The notes under the pieces were generated by a model. That model had not been told where the DNA came from and ran no database searches. It saw nothing but the letters and a program-made list of their open reading frames with translations. 64,000 bases of DNA from Diaporthe sp. PMI_573 (taxonomy: Eukaryota > Ascomycota > Sordariomycetes > Diaporthales > Diaporthaceae), in the NCBI GenBank assembly GCA_021399435.1, contig JAJTUP010000028.1, forward strand, positions 434,001 to 498,000, read 5' to 3'. The position numbers and the translations under genes are program-made. This document shows, one piece after another, positions 55,351 to 64,000 of the stretch. Each line of letters begins with the position of its first letter. Position 1 is the stretch's first letter.

Positions 55351-57559
55351 GTATGGGCTAGCTGGATTAGTGCTCATAGTGACGGCGGTATGACTGATAC
55401 TCCGCTAGCAGAGGCTAGACCGGCAGAGTTGTACCTGTGGGAGCTTGATAGCGGCGCTTTGCATACTGAGGCTCGATAGGCGGATTTTTTTTTATAGATT
55501 GGACATTGTTCTTTATCAGAAGTTGAGAGAAAGATAAAACCTGAATGAAACATGGGAATATATTGCTTGCAAAGCTTAATTTGGTGTAAATCCCCTTCAG
55601 CACCAACGAGTTTCTATCATGGGTTACCTATTTAGGAAATTCCAACCGTTACCAGTTAGTTAACGTTTGACAAGCCGTTAACGGCTTATTTTCAACCGTT
55701 AGGGACGTTACAAAGTTGGAAATCCAACCGTTAGGTACGTTATAACCTCCATTTTTCCCGTTACCTGACTATTGGACACACTGGTGGGGTCCATCACTTG
55801 CAGACTGGCAGCAACGCTCTTGAACTTGCCGTTTATCAGCATTCTACACCCCCTTCCGCCCTTTTGAAGATCAGGATCCCAGTCGAACGGCGCACACGGG
55901 GATCCAAGACTAAGCAACCACTGTTCCTTCTCATTTCTCCGAATGTCATCAGGAATGTTACTTGGTCTGACAGTTCTGACGACTCCATGTCCCTCATGCC
56001 TGTTGGGAGTACTGCCTCGGAACGTGATGCTTCTCTCTGCTTGCTCTTTGAGCTAGCTAGTCGGGCTGACCTGATTGGGCCACCCAAGTCGATCTTTTCC
56101 CCTCATCATACTCAGAAAGCAATGCTCGACTCCGTTGCCCTGTTTACCAAGCAACTTGTCTTCAAGATATTCATCAACATTGACAGTGCGCAAAAGAATT
56201 CCTTGATTGAGCTTTGCCAGGCCCTTTCGAAACATGAGCTGGATCTACTTGACCCTTCGGCCCATATTGCTGGCTTTTATCAAGGACAGGGTAGCCAGAG
56301 GCTTGACCCTGATTACGGTCTCTACAAATACTACACGACAGTTCTAAGTTTGCAGGCTGGAGAGGACCTTGAAGCACTTCCATCGTACAATGAGCTCGAA
56401 TCCACACAGGCGCCGCCACCAGTCTTCTCAGATGGTATGAACTGCGCACTTACGTTGTAAGTTGATGATGTAAGCGCTAATACTGCTCTAGACTCACCCA
56501 CCTGCTCTGGGGCTTCTCGCAAAAGGAAGCATGTTTCCTCAAACGTTGGGTCGAATGCATCAAACATGTTGGACCCAACATTTGTTGAGGCCTTGTGCAG
56601 GAAGGTTGTAGCGGAGGAGCATACTCGAAACCTGGAGAAGCTGCACCACGAAGTGTCGAGGATGAAAGACCAAATCTGCGACCAATTCCTGCCAGACGAG
56701 TTTTCCAAGATGGAAACACGTATTGGTGATCGCCTAAAGAAGCGGTTAGTCGAGGAGATCGGTCAACTTCGCCAGGAGCTGTCAGAACAGCGCAATTGTT
56801 TCGAGGACCAGATACATGAGTTGGACAGGCAGATTGACGACCGTGTTTGGTGCGAGGTTGATGAGCGTGTAACGGGCGAAAAGGTCAACCTCGAAGATTA
56901 TGTCGAGGAACAGCTTAGGGAAGCAATGGACAATGCCCAGGACAACATCAAGGAGTCGATCAGGAAGGCGAGCTTTTCTGTTGAGTTCAATGACGAATAG
57001 GTAGAGGATTCTCAGTGATATGACACAGTTTCCCAGGGCACCATCGTGACATACAGCATCCACTATTTCAAAGTCGTACTTTGTAGGGTTGATATAAGTT
57101 TCGGGACATTTTGGTTCAGCGTAGACTTTTGCTTGGCAGTCACGGCATGTAGTCAAGTACTTCTGGTGGGACGTCAGGCAGATCAATGAATGGACCTCTT
57201 TCCTCCCCACCTTTACATCGTTGACCGGAGGCGCAACAGGTAGCCTTCTCAACAGCGTGATTCCAGTCAGCTCCTTGCCAAGCCCAAAGAGCTTGCAGGA
57301 TAACCCTAAGACGGAGGACAAGCTGTACTTCATCTACGCTATCTGGTTACTTCCTAGGTTGAATGCAGCACTACAGAAGTCCTGCCACTATCCGCTGCAG
57401 CTGAGCGTGCCGTCAACAACTGGACCCACTAAAACCATGGAGCACATGTTTCTCGCGACTAGGGATGCCCACTTGTACGAGTACATGTACGACTTTTTAG
57501 GCTTACCCTTTTGGGACATATTGTAGCTTCATTTGTTGCAAATCTCGTGATATTTTCAG

Positions 57560-57892
57560 TCATCCTCATCCTCAAATACTGTGCCCAGCTCAATAACATT
57601 CTCATCGTCAACGAAGCTCGCGATAGCTTTTCCCTCCATTGTATCCTCCTCTTCCTGGCAGAAGTACTGCATATATGTCTTCTAGTTCCTTCCAGTCCTT
57701 CTCATCTAGTTGATCGGGATAATGCACCTTGAGGTTGATTGGGGTTTCCAACTTGTCCAAGCAAGCAACGTCAATGTAAGCTTCAAAACGACTATAGCGT
57801 AACCTCATGGTAGTCAAATAGTCTAGTAAGAGAAGTTGTGCATGTTTGATGGAGTCCTCCCTACTTCCATTCGGGGGCTTGACACATCGCAT
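57560..57892 (-). pseudogene. Small protein with acidic C-terminus, probable 2-nt deletion
   Basis: ATG 57892 (MRCVKPPNGSREDSIKHAQL) runs through FEAYIDVACLDKLETPINLK and YPDQLDEKDWKELEDIY. At about 57670, in a TATATG run, the sensible reading shifts frame to QYFCQEEEDTMEGKAIASFV, DDENVIELGTVFEDEDD and TGA at 57560. About 110 residues. In the unshifted frame the ORF stops at 57608. Alternatively ATG 57892 is not the start: CTAACA...CATCTAG just upstream could be a branch site and acceptor. Unknown family. Plus-strand ORF 57221-57526 nearby (YFIYAIWLLPRLNAALQKSC) may be another remnant. Confidence 0.4.
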
Positions 57893-58334
57893 GAGCTAGA
57901 TGTGTTGTTAGATATCTTCAGCAGGTAGCCTTTAAACATTATTTTAGTGAGAATGTTCAATGCATAATAGGAAGGATGCAGATGTGAGCCTAGCTCCTCT
58001 AATGCTACAGATTTTTCCTGGTGAACGCCAAAATCACAACAAAAAAAAAAAAAAAAAAGTCAGGCTGAAGCTGCGACTACCATCAGCAGCCATCATGTAG
58101 CTTTATATATATACCTCTGTGGTATGTGTAACCCACCGGTTCGCTCCAGGGAGCGTGTGTGACAGGTGTCAACACTGGGCTCTGTCTGGTCTGAGATATG
58201 CTCTTCTGCGTAGGTTTTCACCCCGAAGCACTTTCCGATTTTTTTTTTTGGCCCGAACTATATAAAATGCCACGTTTGATAAACGCATCCGAGGTTATCA
58301 ATGATGTCTTCATCGCAGTGAACCTGCCAAGGAA
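57893..58334. other. Intergenic, with A-run
   Basis: Contains a run of about 18 A at 58040 and a run of T at about 58220; no ORF. It is downstream of both flanking minus-strand genes or between them. Confidence 0.5.
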
Positions 58335-60149
58335 CTATATTATCGAACAGCGCTCATGCACAGTATGATGTTGCAAGTACTGGTTGTACGTTGTGTCCAG
58401 ACGCCTTGCCACATCTAGCGCGTTAGACACCACGGCAGCACGTTGCAGCTGCATAACATATTTAACCCTTTGCTTCTCTCGACGTATTTCTGCTAGGAAC
58501 ACGTTCGCCTTGCTCTTAAACTCGTTTTGCTTCTTGACAGCCCGCAGATCATTGGCAGTTTTTCTTATGTTTTGAAGTGCACTCTCCTCCCTTTCAAGTT
58601 CCTCCAGTCTCTTCGGCATTGTCTGCTCTGTCTCGGCAATGGCCTCTGTGACCATACGGAATGGGTCTACAGCCGTTCGCAGATGGCTTAATGCGGAGAG
58701 TTGAGTATCGACGTATAAATTTGCAGTTTCTCGCACTTGGGCGATGATTTCAAGCGTGATAGGGCCCGGGACACCTGGGACACCCGGGACCTCGTTCTGA
58801 TACTCCGGCAAGCATTGAGGCGGAAGAGCATCCACGAATGGCAAGCTGGTATGACGCTGTGAGTCCAATTTGTCGTTAGAGGCATCTTCGTCTTGAGCAG
58901 CGACGAAGTTGATGTTCGTGCATAGACTGTGGACGAATGCCCGAAGGAATCGATTGTCCAACGCCGCAGGGATTTTCAGCCCAAGAGCCAGGAAAACACC
59001 GACCATTATAATGTACAGGCCGCAATCGGCGGAGTTAGACTGTTGCGGGTTGCCGATAGGTCTTGTAGTGCGCCACCCTTTCCCATCATTGAATGGCTCG
59101 GGCAACCGATTGCTGATAAAGCGGGATGATAATTGCTCGCACTTCTTGTCCCAACTGTCCGTATCTTGGCCTGCAAGAGAGTCGAACAAGCTGGAGACAC
59201 GCTGCTCCACGTCGATGGACAACAAAATCCAGTGTTTGTCTTTGTTGACTGGAAGAATGAAAACCGTGGACGGCTCGCATGGAAGGGGTTTTCCTTCCAC
59301 AAGCCAAAGGCCGCTAGACGCAGTCCTTAAATTCTCTCTCAATCCAACAATTCGCTCGAATAGAGTGTTGATTATCTCGTCGTTAAGCCATTGGCCAATA
59401 TCAGAATTGCTGGTGAAACGTGCGAGATCCTCTGGCCGAAAAGGTAACGGTTTGGTTGCCGTGCCATTCTCTGCACCCTGTGGGCCCAACTCATCGTAGG
59501 TTAAATCGACCAAGTTCGGTAGGGCTTCGAGGCGCTGCCGCTTAGCCCTGTCGGCCTCCACTGGTACGCAACGCTTCTGGGGTCTTTGCTGTTGCAAGAA
59601 GTGTTCATCACCAGCAGGAGCAGGCGACGTGGATGGCGTCGTTGATGTCGACTCAGATGGCGAGACTTGCAAAGATGTTGACCGGCTCGCAGATGGACCT
59701 TGCGTCTTCAAATGTCGTACTTGGATTGATGGACTATTACGGTCTGCATCGACTGCTCGCTCTATCCCAAAGTAAGATCGTTGAGAAGCGGAAGGCTGCT
59801 CTTGCCCCAAGGTATCGTTGACGCAGGGACGAGGGCTAGGCGTGCGGCTTGGGACTTGCCGTGGCCGTGAGCTCACGGAGATCATGTCGCCTTCATGACA
59901 CGTAACTTCACCACCGTCATCTTCTTTGGAACGAGAGATGATGTCGCTGCTATAATCGTGGTTCCCCGCGGTCCGTGAATCTAATCGCGTAGCACTCCCG
60001 CGATCAGTGGCATTTGGGCTCACTTGAGGACTGGATCTATCGGGGCCGATTCTTGTCGCGCGGGCTTGATTTCTCGGACTACGCCTATGACCCGTTGTCA
60101 AACCTTGATTAGCCCTGAGGCCCAGTCGAGGACCAGGTTGAGGCGACAT
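58335..60149 (-). CDS. Ulp1-type (C48) SUMO protease domain protein
   Basis: Intronless minus-strand gene. I start it at ATG 60149 (ATCATGTCG; MSPQPGPRLGL, 604 residues); an upstream in-frame start at 60182 would add 11. The N-terminal 220 residues are Ser/Pro/Arg-rich and probably disordered, with QKRCVPVEADRAKRQRLEAL as possible NLS. The C48 domain follows: IGQWLNDEIINTLFERIVG, TVFILPVNKDKHWILLSIDV (catalytic His in KHW), SSLFDSLAG (Asp), PQQSNSADCGLYIIMVGVFL (oxyanion Gln and nucleophile Cys). The His-Asp-Gln-Cys set is complete. A GVPGVPGVPGP spacer and a coiled coil (EELEREESALQNIRKTANDL, FLAEIRREKQRVKYVMQLQR) end it. By family it cleaves SUMO precursors or conjugates. Such orphan Ulp1 genes are often found in transposon-rich fungal DNA and within some DNA transposons; no TIRs were found here. 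Confidence 0.85.
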   Translation of the reverse strand: MSPQPGPRLGLRANQGLTTGHRRSPRNQARATRIGPDRSSPQVSPNATDRGSATRLDSRTAGNHDYSSDIISRSKEDDGGEVTCHEGDMISVSSRPRQVPSRTPSPRPCVNDTLGQEQPSASQRSYFGIERAVDADRNSPSIQVRHLKTQGPSASRSTSLQVSPSESTSTTPSTSPAPAGDEHFLQQQRPQKRCVPVEADRAKRQRLEALPNLVDLTYDELGPQGAENGTATKPLPFRPEDLARFTSNSDIGQWLNDEIINTLFERIVGLRENLRTASSGLWLVEGKPLPCEPSTVFILPVNKDKHWILLSIDVEQRVSSLFDSLAGQDTDSWDKKCEQLSSRFISNRLPEPFNDGKGWRTTRPIGNPQQSNSADCGLYIIMVGVFLALGLKIPAALDNRFLRAFVHSLCTNINFVAAQDEDASNDKLDSQRHTSLPFVDALPPQCLPEYQNEVPGVPGVPGPITLEIIAQVRETANLYVDTQLSALSHLRTAVDPFRMVTEAIAETEQTMPKRLEELEREESALQNIRKTANDLRAVKKQNEFKSKANVFLAEIRREKQRVKYVMQLQRAAVVSNALDVARRLDTTYNQYLQHHTVHERCSII

Positions 60150-60433
60150 GATGAATGTGTCGATGTACCTTTGGTGCTGCAAGTGATGCTATCCAGAATT
60201 GGTGAAAATCACGCCCAGTGGGACGACATTTTCAACCTGCATTGCCGCCACGTTACCCCGCACCAATGCCCAGCCAGCCACTTCTTTCCTTACAATTGGC
60301 GAACGATACTGCACTTGCTACACCCCTATTCTGACAAATCATGCCGATCTACATATAAGTCGAAGGACCCCCTTTCCGCCACCCCCAGCTTTCCGCCACC
60401 CCCAAAAAATCTCACGATATTCAACGTGTTTAT

Positions 60434-61175
60434 TCAGTGACGACTCACAACCCCGTACGTACCGTGGCCGATCCGCCCTAGCGGGAGGAGAATTGAATGT
60501 TTGACGGGGGTTTGTGTTCCACTGTTGCGCTCAGTGTCGGGACCGCTCTGGAGGCTGAATCCATTGACGAGGTTTTGAAGATTCGCCGCCCCCTGCCGGA
60601 ATCGCTCGACATTGTCGATGTATATAGGTGACGTTATATCGTGGTGATTGACAATGATGCGGAAGCTGAGGTTTTGGTGTAGCTGCACGATCAGATTCTT
60701 CGTCTGGTTGGGGAGGTCGAACCCGTCGACGATCCAGTCGAACTTGCTGCGCCGCTTGTCTCTTCCTTTGTGGTCGTACGCGACCGTGGTTCCATTTGTA
60801 GATTTCAAGTATCTTACGATGAGATGGTATCGCTTATTGATTTCCGTCCTCTTGTAGGGCGAAGTGCCGCTTGCTGAGACCGATGCCCTTTATGTTAGGC
60901 AGAACGACGTCGCATGTGTTTGGGTCCGTCCCAAACACCAAACCCGAGGAAGTCCGTGGCGGGCCGCTGAAGCGCAGTTCAATATAGGGTAGCGTCTCCG
61001 GGTTATACTCTTCTAGCGCCTCTGTCGATTCTCGGCTGCTGTGGCCATACGGGTCCTGCCGCTGCTGGGGCTGCCTCGGAGGCATAAATCGGGAGCTAGC
61101 ATTGATCGTTTTCTGCACATAGTAAAGCGGATCATTGAAAGGGTATATCTGGGCAATCAGGTCCGTGTCCGCCAT
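60434..61175 (-). pseudogene. FHA-domain protein kinase, 5' part only
   Basis: ATG 61175 (GCCATGGCG; MADTDLIAQIYPFNDPLYYV) leads to an FHA fold: LVFGTDPNTCDVVLPNIKGI, SKRHFALQ (FHA S-x-x-H core) and, after a TAA and one-base shift near 60840, RYHLIVRYLKSTNGTTVAYD (the STNG motif). A linker follows, then the kinase glycine loop LGRIGHGTYGVV; three codons later the frame stops at 60434. The whole catalytic domain is gone. FHA-kinase genes of this kind are multi-copy in several ascomycetes. This one is a truncated copy and could at most bind phosphothreonine peptides. Confidence 0.75.
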
Positions 61176-61571
61176 GGCTGAAATTCTTCTCTCTGTATAA
61201 AGGAAGAAGCATAAAGAAGCAAGGCGAGCATAGAGCGTGTGGTGATTTATCAATTTGTTTATATGCTGTGGCGTGGCTCATCCACGAGACAAGCAACACG
61301 CCAACAGCTAGCTCATCATAGCCAGTGGAGCTGCTACCCCGCACGCTCTGCAAGGCCAGCGGGGACCTGGTTGGTTGACCTGCGGGCGGCAATTCGGTGA
61401 CAGTGGGAAGGTTCACTGCGGGTACCTGACTTTGCGCCTCTGACACGGTATTAGAGCAATGTTTATTAGTGCACCCGCGCCGCCGAAACTTAGGTTCGAG
61501 CTGACTCGGCGGGCGGTTGCCTGAGGCCAAGTAGCGGCCAATGTCGTGCGAAACACAGATCCATCACAAGA

Positions 61572-61871
61572 ATGGCTCTTGATTTCCTCACGATCCAGCC
61601 GATGTCAGCCGAGTGCGAGAGGCTCTTTTCTGCCGCAGGTCGATTGGTGACTCCCCTGCGCAGCCGCCTCGAAGTCGATATAATCGGGATGTGTCTAGTG
61701 CTGCGTTCGTGGCTACAAGCCAAGATAATCGACGACCTGGATCCTCTGTTCGTTCCCACGCAAATCGAGGTCGAGAGCAGCGCCAGAAGCGAGGCGGGCG
61801 CAAGAGAGTCAATGGCGTCATTTCTCGGCCGAGCGGGAGAGCTGGCAGAAGAGGAGAATGGGTGGGAATAA
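61572..61871 (+). pseudogene. hAT transposase C-terminal scrap
   Basis: The frame reads ALDFLTIQPMSAECERLFSA, AGRLVTPLRSRLEVDIIGMC, LVLRSWLQ, the hAT dimerisation domain (P.SSAxxERxFSxxGxxxxxxRxxLxxxxxxxLxxLxxW). It differs from the other three hAT copies in the window. No upstream transposase sequence. Confidence 0.75.
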
Positions 61872-62700
61872 CTGGTGGAGCATGTCGCGAATATCTCGTC
61901 AATTAGGCCAACTGTGACAGGACAAGAGCACGAACGAGGTCGAGTGTGACTTGGGTAAAATGATTGTTTACGAGTAAAGAAAGAGACGCTTAAGGAAAAC
62001 TCCGACTTAAGCTATTTACACAATATTCATAAAGTGAGACTATTCATAAAGTATGAAAGTCACATGATCGTTCCCTCACACCAACTCAACGTCAATCCAT
62101 TCAACGAAAGCGTTCAGTTGATCAACTCAACGAGAGGTCGGCGATTACTAAGCCAATTCACTCAATATAGGTCGTCCGTTGAGTTGGTTGAGTTGTTTGG
62201 GTCTCTGCCCTCTTCCCCTTAGGGACATCTCAGCAATCGAATGTGGGCTGGCCAGTCCGGTCGATCTATGAAACCACTTTGCTGGCACGGTCAACACTCT
62301 CATGCACGAAGATTCCGGTCAGCTGTTGGTGATTGCGCCGTGGGCCTCGATAGGGGTGTTACGACGCAGTGCCTGACGCGTAACGAGTTCATGGTCTATG
62401 GCGGCTAGTGTCGTTCATTCCAGCTAAAGCCATATCGAACACGAACACGCCGGTCCCATTACTTCAACGCGACACACAACCTTCTTATGGCTGCAAGAAC
62501 TCGACAGCTCGCTTTAAGATAAACACTTGGCAGTGCACGTAGGAAGAGGATCACAGAGGTTAGAAAGTGACTGAGCAAGGGAGTCACCTTACAAGAGTCG
62601 CCTTGTAAAATCGAGAGTCATGGCTAGGTACAGGACAGTAGGGTGAAAGGGAGAAATAAATTCAAATGTAGAGGCGCCCGGCACTACGGCGGTGACTACT
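61872..62700. other. About 0.8 kb non-coding with short inverted repeats
   Basis: CCAACTCAACG at about 62080 is found inverted (CGTTGAGTTGG) at about 62176, and AACTCAACG/GTTGAGTT variants lie between. It could be the 3' subterminal region of the hAT scrap to the left. Otherwise nothing was recognised. A run of ten G at about 62731 follows. Confidence 0.4.
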
Positions 62701-62719
62701 GTCTACTCTCTATCGGCAT

Positions 62720-63150
62720 ATTTCTTGGGGGGGGGGTGCCGGCTGCGATGCGGCCGTGTTCCACCATCAAGACTGGGAGAAGGGGCTAATGTGATCGAGG
62801 ATTCCTCAGCATCAGCTATAGTCAAGGGAGATGGAGGATTGGGTGAGGCTTTTGCGCTGTCCGCCATGTGTGGCAGATGGAGGCGGCCTCCTGTCGTTTC
62901 TTGCGAAGTTGGATTCCCGTAGGATGGCTCCGCAACGTCGCCGGCACCCTCGGAGACGCGCTGTCTCTTTGAAGGGGTGGATGGAGTGGCCCAGCCCTCC
63001 TAGCGAGCGGACCGCTTTGAAGGCGGAGTGGCAGTCGGAGTCGGCGTGGGCGGGGTCCTTGTACGGTCGCACATTACCACATGGGTGGCATAACCCTTTT
63101 GGGAAGCCCCAACCATGTGGAAATACTTAGTAATTTTGTGCCCCCTTGCA
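62720..63150 (-). pseudogene. Pro/Ser/Thr-rich protein remnant
   Basis: A minus-strand frame reads TPPTPTPTATPPSKRSAR, TAG (63000-63002), EGWATPSTPSKRQRVSEGAG, DVAEPSYGNPTSQETTGGRL, HMADSAKASPNPPSPLTIAD. The composition is that of a disordered nuclear protein (NLS-like PSKRQRV), and the stop replaces a plausible CAG. Neither ends nor family could be set. Plus-strand ORFs here look like its shadow. Confidence 0.3.
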
Positions 63151-63536
63151 AGACTACAGTACCGCACACTATCCGGAAGGTATCTCTTCATTTAGATGGC
63201 ATCTCCACCAGGGAATATGTCGTGATAATTCCTGGTGACGCGTCACAATTCCTCCACTCACACATCTACACCAGCGTCAATACCCAGCCCATCGCCATCT
63301 CATAGCTGTTATGGGCTATCCCCATCCATTCCCTAAGTAAGCTCGGGTCTACCCATCATGAGATTGTGCGACTGACCTTGTCTTGTACGTAGATATGCCC
63401 GATCACGTCTTATCGCAGACATGTCCCGATGTTCCGAAGTCCGTGGCCCCTAAATCGTACCAACGGCGCCACGATTTCATCCGCGATAGCCACGTCGAAT
63501 CTGTCTCCATATTGCGGGAGACGTTGGCCCACGAGT

Positions 63537-64000
63537 ATGTCCATCCTCGACAGCTCGCCAGTCCCGTCTCGAGACGTTGAGACAGCTTCCACCCCCTCCG
63601 CTATACAGTCTATCGACCTAACAGCCTCTGATCGTTCCACGCCCTCACAGACGATCTTCACCGGCTCTGGAGACGGCCCTGGCCGTATCCTCGCAGCATC
63701 GCGGCCCTCCGCCGTGCACCGAGATACCAAACTTACCCAGAGTCGGATCGCGGGGGGCATGAGGGCGAGTTCGTCGCAACTCAGTGAGGCTGTGGCTAAA
63801 CAGAGCCAAAAGAAGAGCAGACGGAAGATCTCGATGCGCCTCACCATCTTCCTTGCGAGGCCTGACCCATGGGAAATACTAGACGAAGACGAGGAGCCCC
63901 AGTGGTCTTTGGCTAGAGAGCTGCTGAAGGTCGCTTTGCGCCCCTTCGTCGATGAGGAACCATCTTTACCTATCCACTTCTGGTTCGACAGCATCTTCTT
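63537..64000 (+). CDS. Partial gene running off the right edge, unknown
   Basis: From ATG 63537 (GAGTATGTC) the frame is open to the window end: MSILDSSPVPSRDVETASTP, SIDLTASDRSTPSQTIFTGS, LSEAVAKQSQKKSRRKISMR, then a well-ordered part LTIFLARPDPWEILDEDEEP, QWSLARELLKVALRPFVDEE and HFWFDSIFF. A Ser/Thr-rich disordered start and basic patch precede a folded domain that continues outside. The opposite-strand 194-codon ORF has unnatural composition and is its shadow. Family not recognised. Confidence 0.55.
   Translation, partial: MSILDSSPVPSRDVETASTPSAIQSIDLTASDRSTPSQTIFTGSGDGPGRILAASRPSAVHRDTKLTQSRIAGGMRASSSQLSEAVAKQSQKKSRRKISMRLTIFLARPDPWEILDEDEEPQWSLARELLKVALRPFVDEEPSLPIHFWFDSIF

Larger units (their letters stand above)
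52503..55783 (+). mobile_element. Complete autonomous-looking hAT transposon
   Basis: Ends are CAGTGTGTCCAATAGTCAG and its inverse (TIR about 19 bp, then GTTAAC/GTAACG variants). GTGGGGTC flanks both sides (52495-52502, 55784-55791) as an exact 8-bp target duplication. Inside each end lie repeats of AACCGTTAGGGACGTTA (52566, 52598, 55692, 55724), likely transposase-binding sites. The transposase ORF is intact. At 3281 bp this is a typical full-length fungal hAT. Confidence 0.93.
52371..57000 (+). pseudogene. Coiled-coil host gene interrupted by a hAT element
   Basis: Exon 1 begins at ATG 52371 (CACGATGTC; MSGLNQLPSTSPETVQ) and runs to the target duplication at 52495-52502. The hAT (52503-55783) and one duplicate copy interrupt it. 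From 55792 the same frame resumes exactly (HHLQTGSNALELAVYQHS), runs to 56434, and crosses a 57-nt intron (56435-56491, donor GTATGA, branch GCTAATA, acceptor CTCTAG) into PTCSGASRKRKH and a long coiled coil (HTRNLEKLHHEVSRMKDQIC, EEIGQLRQELSEQRNCFEDQ) ending at TAG 57000. Without the transposon the gene would code 427 residues with no stops. No catalytic domain is recognised; a basic patch before the coil suggests nuclear location. The interruption is clean, so it may be recent or polymorphic. Confidence 0.8.

Noticed and set aside
57221..57526. Plus-strand ORF (101 codons) ending GLPFWDIL as a gene
   Set aside because: Reads plausibly, but the opposite strand is equally open (to 57333) and no start context or splice link was found; left undecided and only mentioned.
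63410..63994. 194-codon minus-strand ORF at the right edge
   Set aside because: Shadow of the plus-strand partial gene, which has natural composition and an ATG in good context.
1..64000. CRISPR arrays, tRNA or rRNA genes, biosynthetic cluster core genes
   Set aside because: Scanned by eye; no regular spaced repeats, cloverleaf-type A/B boxes or PKS/NRPS motifs were seen. tRNA detection by eye is weak, so absence is not proven.

Overview
The window is nuclear DNA of a filamentous ascomycete (Pezizomycotina). The evidence is short GT-AG introns of about 48-71 nt with CTRAC/CTAAC-type branch sites, a fungal rhodopsin-domain (PTH11-like) membrane protein, fungal NLR fragments (CHAT, NB-ARC tail, TPR, WD40, ankyrin), a CYP52-like P450 remnant, and fungal transposon families (LINE with RNase H, pogo/Fot1, hAT, Ty3/gypsy). 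I cannot name the species. Many dead genes carry in-frame stops that C-to-T changes would explain, which fits repeat-induced point mutation (RIP). This is an accessory, transposon-dense, gene-poor block. Spliced models below were built by eye from splice signals and reading-frame continuity, without transcripts.

1-12 kb: a partial minus-strand ORF at the edge, a 5'-truncated LINE (251-3519), an ankyrin pseudogene next to an 18-bp minisatellite, then a GC-rich intronless bacterial-looking hybrid histidine kinase (PAS-PAS-HisKA-HATPase-REC, 4511-6460) that runs directly into two TPR units. Next come two pogo transposase pieces in opposite orientation, a spliced orphan gene on the minus strand (8914-9966), a TPR scrap and a RING-like scrap.

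12-24 kb: a CHAT/P-loop NLR pseudogene whose 5' end abuts a second LINE tail, a P450 pseudogene with an internal deletion, a pogo N-terminus, about 2.8 kb of non-coding DNA, an apparently intact six-exon rhodopsin-domain gene (19765-21224) with one GC-AG intron, then 3.3 kb without recognisable genes.

24-40 kb: an apparently intact four-exon single-pass membrane protein gene (24550-26533), the internal part of a Ty3/gypsy element with two single-base frame breaks and no LTRs seen (27017-31630), a TPR fragment, a 1.17-kb non-autonomous hAT element with perfect 8-bp target duplications (35316-36486), a WD40 fragment, and an NB-ARC-tail/TPR NLR fragment with two near-identical 126-bp TPR units.

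40-52 kb: AT-rich DNA, dispersed repeat blocks shared between about 32.7, 41.4 and 48.6 kb, an internal hAT transposase fragment, a gag-like scrap, and a set of damaged genes for small, coiled-coil or AT-hook proteins on both strands. A 95-bp direct repeat pair lies at 50.5/51.2 kb.

52-64 kb: a complete hAT element (52503-55783; TIRs, 8-bp TSD, full transposase with a probable 84-nt stop-free intron) splits a host gene (52371-57000) that otherwise reads through in frame. Then come a small acidic-protein gene, a Ulp1-type SUMO-protease gene (58335-60149), a truncated FHA-kinase gene, a hAT C-terminal scrap and a partial plus-strand gene that leaves the window.

No CRISPR, operons, rRNA or tRNA genes were seen. 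The likely functional genes are the rhodopsin-domain protein, the membrane stalk protein, the 8.9-9.9 kb orphan, the Ulp1 protease, possibly the histidine kinase, the edge gene at 63.5 kb, and the hAT transposase.
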